Program-made: the position numbers and the translations under genes | In this document: one piece after another, positions 5,202-6,356 of the stretch | Layout: each line of letters opens with the position of its first letter | Numbering within the stretch: position 1 is the first letter of the stretch | Assembly: GCA_938003515.1 (NCBI GenBank) | Contig: CALKYL010000270.1 | Span: forward strand, 1-6,356 | Length of the DNA: 6,356 bases | Source of the DNA: an uncultured bacterium | GTDB taxonomy: Bacteria; Planctomycetota; UBA1135; UBA2386 | Reading direction: 5' to 3' | The notes under the pieces: model-generated | Told to the model about the DNA's origin: nothing | Seen by the model: the letters and a program-made list of their open reading frames with translations, nothing else | The model's database searches: none

Positions 5202-5870
5202 ATGCACCCACGGAATCTGCTCCGACCGTCGTTCGCCGCTCTCGCCGTCCTCGCCGCCTGTGCGTCCGGTAGCAACCGCGAGAGCGCGCCCGTGCAGGTC
5301 GACGAGATGGTCACCTGGATCGAGCGCGTGCACATCGAGGCCGAGCGCTCGCGCGACGCCGTCGCCGACGCCTTCGAGCGCCTCAACGTGCTCGCCGCCG
5401 GCCGCTTCGACAAGGATCCCGCGCCGGTGCTGTTCGCGCGCTTCGTGCAGTCGATCGACGTCGCGGAGCAGCAGGCCAAGCGCTTCCGCGAGGTCGTCGG
5501 GCCGATGCTGACGTCGGCCAAGCCGGTGTTCCAGCAGTGGCAGCAGGACGTCGCGACGATCTCCAGCGACCGCCTGCGGCAGCGCAGCGAGATGCGCTAC
5601 CAAGTCGCGAAGGAGCGCTACGACGCGATCGAGCAGTCGGCCGTGCCGTCGCAGGACATGTTCGACGGGTTCGTGCGCGCGCTGCGCGACCACGCGACGT
5701 TCCTCGCGCACGACCTCAACGCCGGCGCGCTCGACGACATCCAGGAGGAGGTCAAGTCGGTCGCACAGACGGCGCTCCAGCTCGACCACAACATGGAATC
5801 GACGATGGCGGCCGCCCGGGCCTACGTCGAGCAGTCGGCGCTGCCGGCAGCGCCGGCGGGCTCGCGCTGA
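5202..5870 (+). CDS. DUF2959-family lipoprotein
   Basis: A 222-residue predicted lipoprotein. Residues 1-19 are a type II signal peptide with the lipobox LAAC (17-20). Cys20 would be lipidated, and Ala at +2 rather than Asp suggests outer-membrane retention by the enterobacterial rule. The mature part is almost wholly alpha-helical with long charged heptad-like stretches. The segments RFVQSIDVAEQQAKRFREVV, LRQRSEMRYQVAKERYDAIE and FVRALRDHATFLAHDLNA (ending near residue 179) follow the pattern I associate with DUF2959, a family of unknown function with a conserved F-L-x-H-x-L-N-A stretch. No catalytic motif is seen; a structural or coiled-coil role in the envelope is inference only. GAGGA (5193-5197) lies 4 nt before the ATG. 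The next gene starts 28 nt downstream, so the two are probably co-transcribed. Confidence 0.78.
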   Translation: MHPRNLLRPSFAALAVLAACASGSNRESAPVQVDEMVTWIERVHIEAERSRDAVADAFERLNVLAAGRFDKDPAPVLFARFVQSIDVAEQQAKRFREVVGPMLTSAKPVFQQWQQDVATISSDRLRQRSEMRYQVAKERYDAIEQSAVPSQDMFDGFVRALRDHATFLAHDLNAGALDDIQEEVKSVAQTALQLDHNMESTMAAARAYVEQSALPAAPAGSR

Positions 5871-5898
5871 TCGCACCCGGCCCGCCGCCCCCGCCGCC

Positions 5899-6356
5899 AT
5901 GACCCCGACCCTGCTGGTCCTGCTGCTGGCGGTGCTCGCGCTGGCCTTCGCGGCGACCTGGCAGCGTCAGGGCGAGCTGCGCCGCCAGCGCGACACCGTG
6001 CGCGAACGCGCCGAGATGGCGGCGCGCGGCGGCGGCGGCGCGGCCCCGCTGCAGGTCCCGGTCATCGACCTGCAGAAGTGCCTCGGCTGCGGCACCTGCG
6101 TGCGCGAGTGTCCCGAGGACGGCGTGCTCGCGCTCGTGCACGGCCAGGCCGCGGTCGTCAACGCCTCGGCGTGCGTCGGCCATGCGCGCTGCGTCGCGGA
6201 GTGCCCGGTCGGCGCGGTGACGCTGACCCTGGGCGACCTGTCCGACCGCAAGGACGTGCCGGTGCTGGACGACGACCTGCAGGCCGTCGGTCGGGACGGG
6301 CTCTTTCTCGTCGGTGAGATCACCGCGCGCTCCCTGATCCGCACGGCGATGACACA
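5899..6356 (+). CDS. membrane-anchored 4Fe-4S ferredoxin, probably fused to a flavoprotein (N-terminal part)
   Basis: The first 152 residues of a longer protein cut by the window edge. Residues 3-20 are one hydrophobic segment (TLLVLLLAVLALAFAA), an N-terminal membrane anchor, followed by an Arg/Glu-rich helix (about 22-43) and a glycine-rich linker. A bacterial-type ferredoxin domain follows. Cluster 1 is complete: C61-L-G-C64-G-T-C67-V-R-E-C71-P. Cluster 2 reads C92-V-G-H95-A-R-C98-V-A-E-C102-P, with His in place of the second Cys. After this, VPVLDDDLQAVGRDGLFLVG (120-139) and EITARSLIRTAM (140-151) resemble the FAD-contacting segment of thioredoxin-reductase-like oxidoreductases, so a flavin/NAD(P)H domain probably continues beyond the edge. 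It would pass electrons between NAD(P)H, FAD and Fe-S at the membrane. There is no Shine-Dalgarno. It follows the lipoprotein gene closely. Confidence 0.8.
   Translation, partial: MTPTLLVLLLAVLALAFAATWQRQGELRRQRDTVRERAEMAARGGGGAAPLQVPVIDLQKCLGCGTCVRECPEDGVLALVHGQAAVVNASACVGHARCVAECPVGAVTLTLGDLSDRKDVPVLDDDLQAVGRDGLFLVGEITARSLIRTAMT

Noticed and set aside
3425..5521. Upstream extension of the kinase frame to about 700 codons on the minus strand
   Set aside because: The part before 4165 is low-complexity Arg/Gly/Pro sequence antisense or out of frame to the hydrolase gene. The ROK domain begins near 4165, where a good GAGGAA ribosome binding site is found.
5004..5900. A 298-codon minus-strand frame opposite the lipoprotein
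   Set aside because: The lipoprotein strand has a signal peptide, lipobox and family pattern. The opposite frame is a Val/Leu/Arg-rich mirror of it with no domain.
1..6356. Mobile elements, CRISPR arrays, tRNA or rRNA genes
   Set aside because: I saw no transposase or integrase motifs, no regularly spaced repeats, and no cloverleaf or ribosomal sequence on either strand.

Overview
This is a very GC-rich window from a bacterium, with third codon positions almost always G or C and genes packed with short gaps. A lipoprotein with a lipobox, a secreted thioredoxin-fold protein and an ECF sigma factor point to a Gram-negative-type organism. Planctomycetota or a deltaproteobacterial/myxobacterial lineage would fit, but nothing here settles the phylum. 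There are no RNA genes, insertion sequences or CRISPR arrays.

Layout from left to right: (1) minus strand 590 to 1, an ECF sigma factor. It runs into the N-terminus of what looks like its anti-sigma factor, and the expected ATGA stop/start overlap reads ACGA. (2) Plus strand 743-1462, a seven-helix Bax-inhibitor-1/YetJ-type membrane protein. (3) Minus strand 2529-1549, a secreted thioredoxin-like protein whose catalytic motif is U-G-P-C: an in-frame TGA stands exactly where the first catalytic cysteine belongs. (4) Plus strand 2655-3395, a class I SAM-dependent methyltransferase. (5) Minus strand 4992-3425, a metallo-beta-lactamase-fold hydrolase (RNase Z/ElaC-like) followed by a ROK/polyphosphate-glucokinase-like sugar kinase. 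(6) Plus strand 5202 to the edge, a DUF2959-type lipoprotein followed by the start of a membrane-anchored ferredoxin, probably fused to a flavoprotein.

The main result is the candidate selenoprotein. The reading frame is continuous on both sides of the TGA. The TGA falls between W-G-T-R and G-P-C, and the cis-proline half of the fold is intact downstream. A 34-nt hairpin with a CGUGCC loop follows 6 nt after the codon, like a bacterial SECIS. Codons otherwise rare in this window (ACA, CGT, ATT, ATT, CGT) cluster in that stretch. A conventional gene caller would split or truncate this gene.

The genes do not form one pathway. Redox themes recur (the seleno-thioredoxin and the ferredoxin/flavoprotein), but they lie in separate transcription units. 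Two convergent gene pairs are each separated by a GC-rich inverted repeat that could act as a bidirectional terminator.
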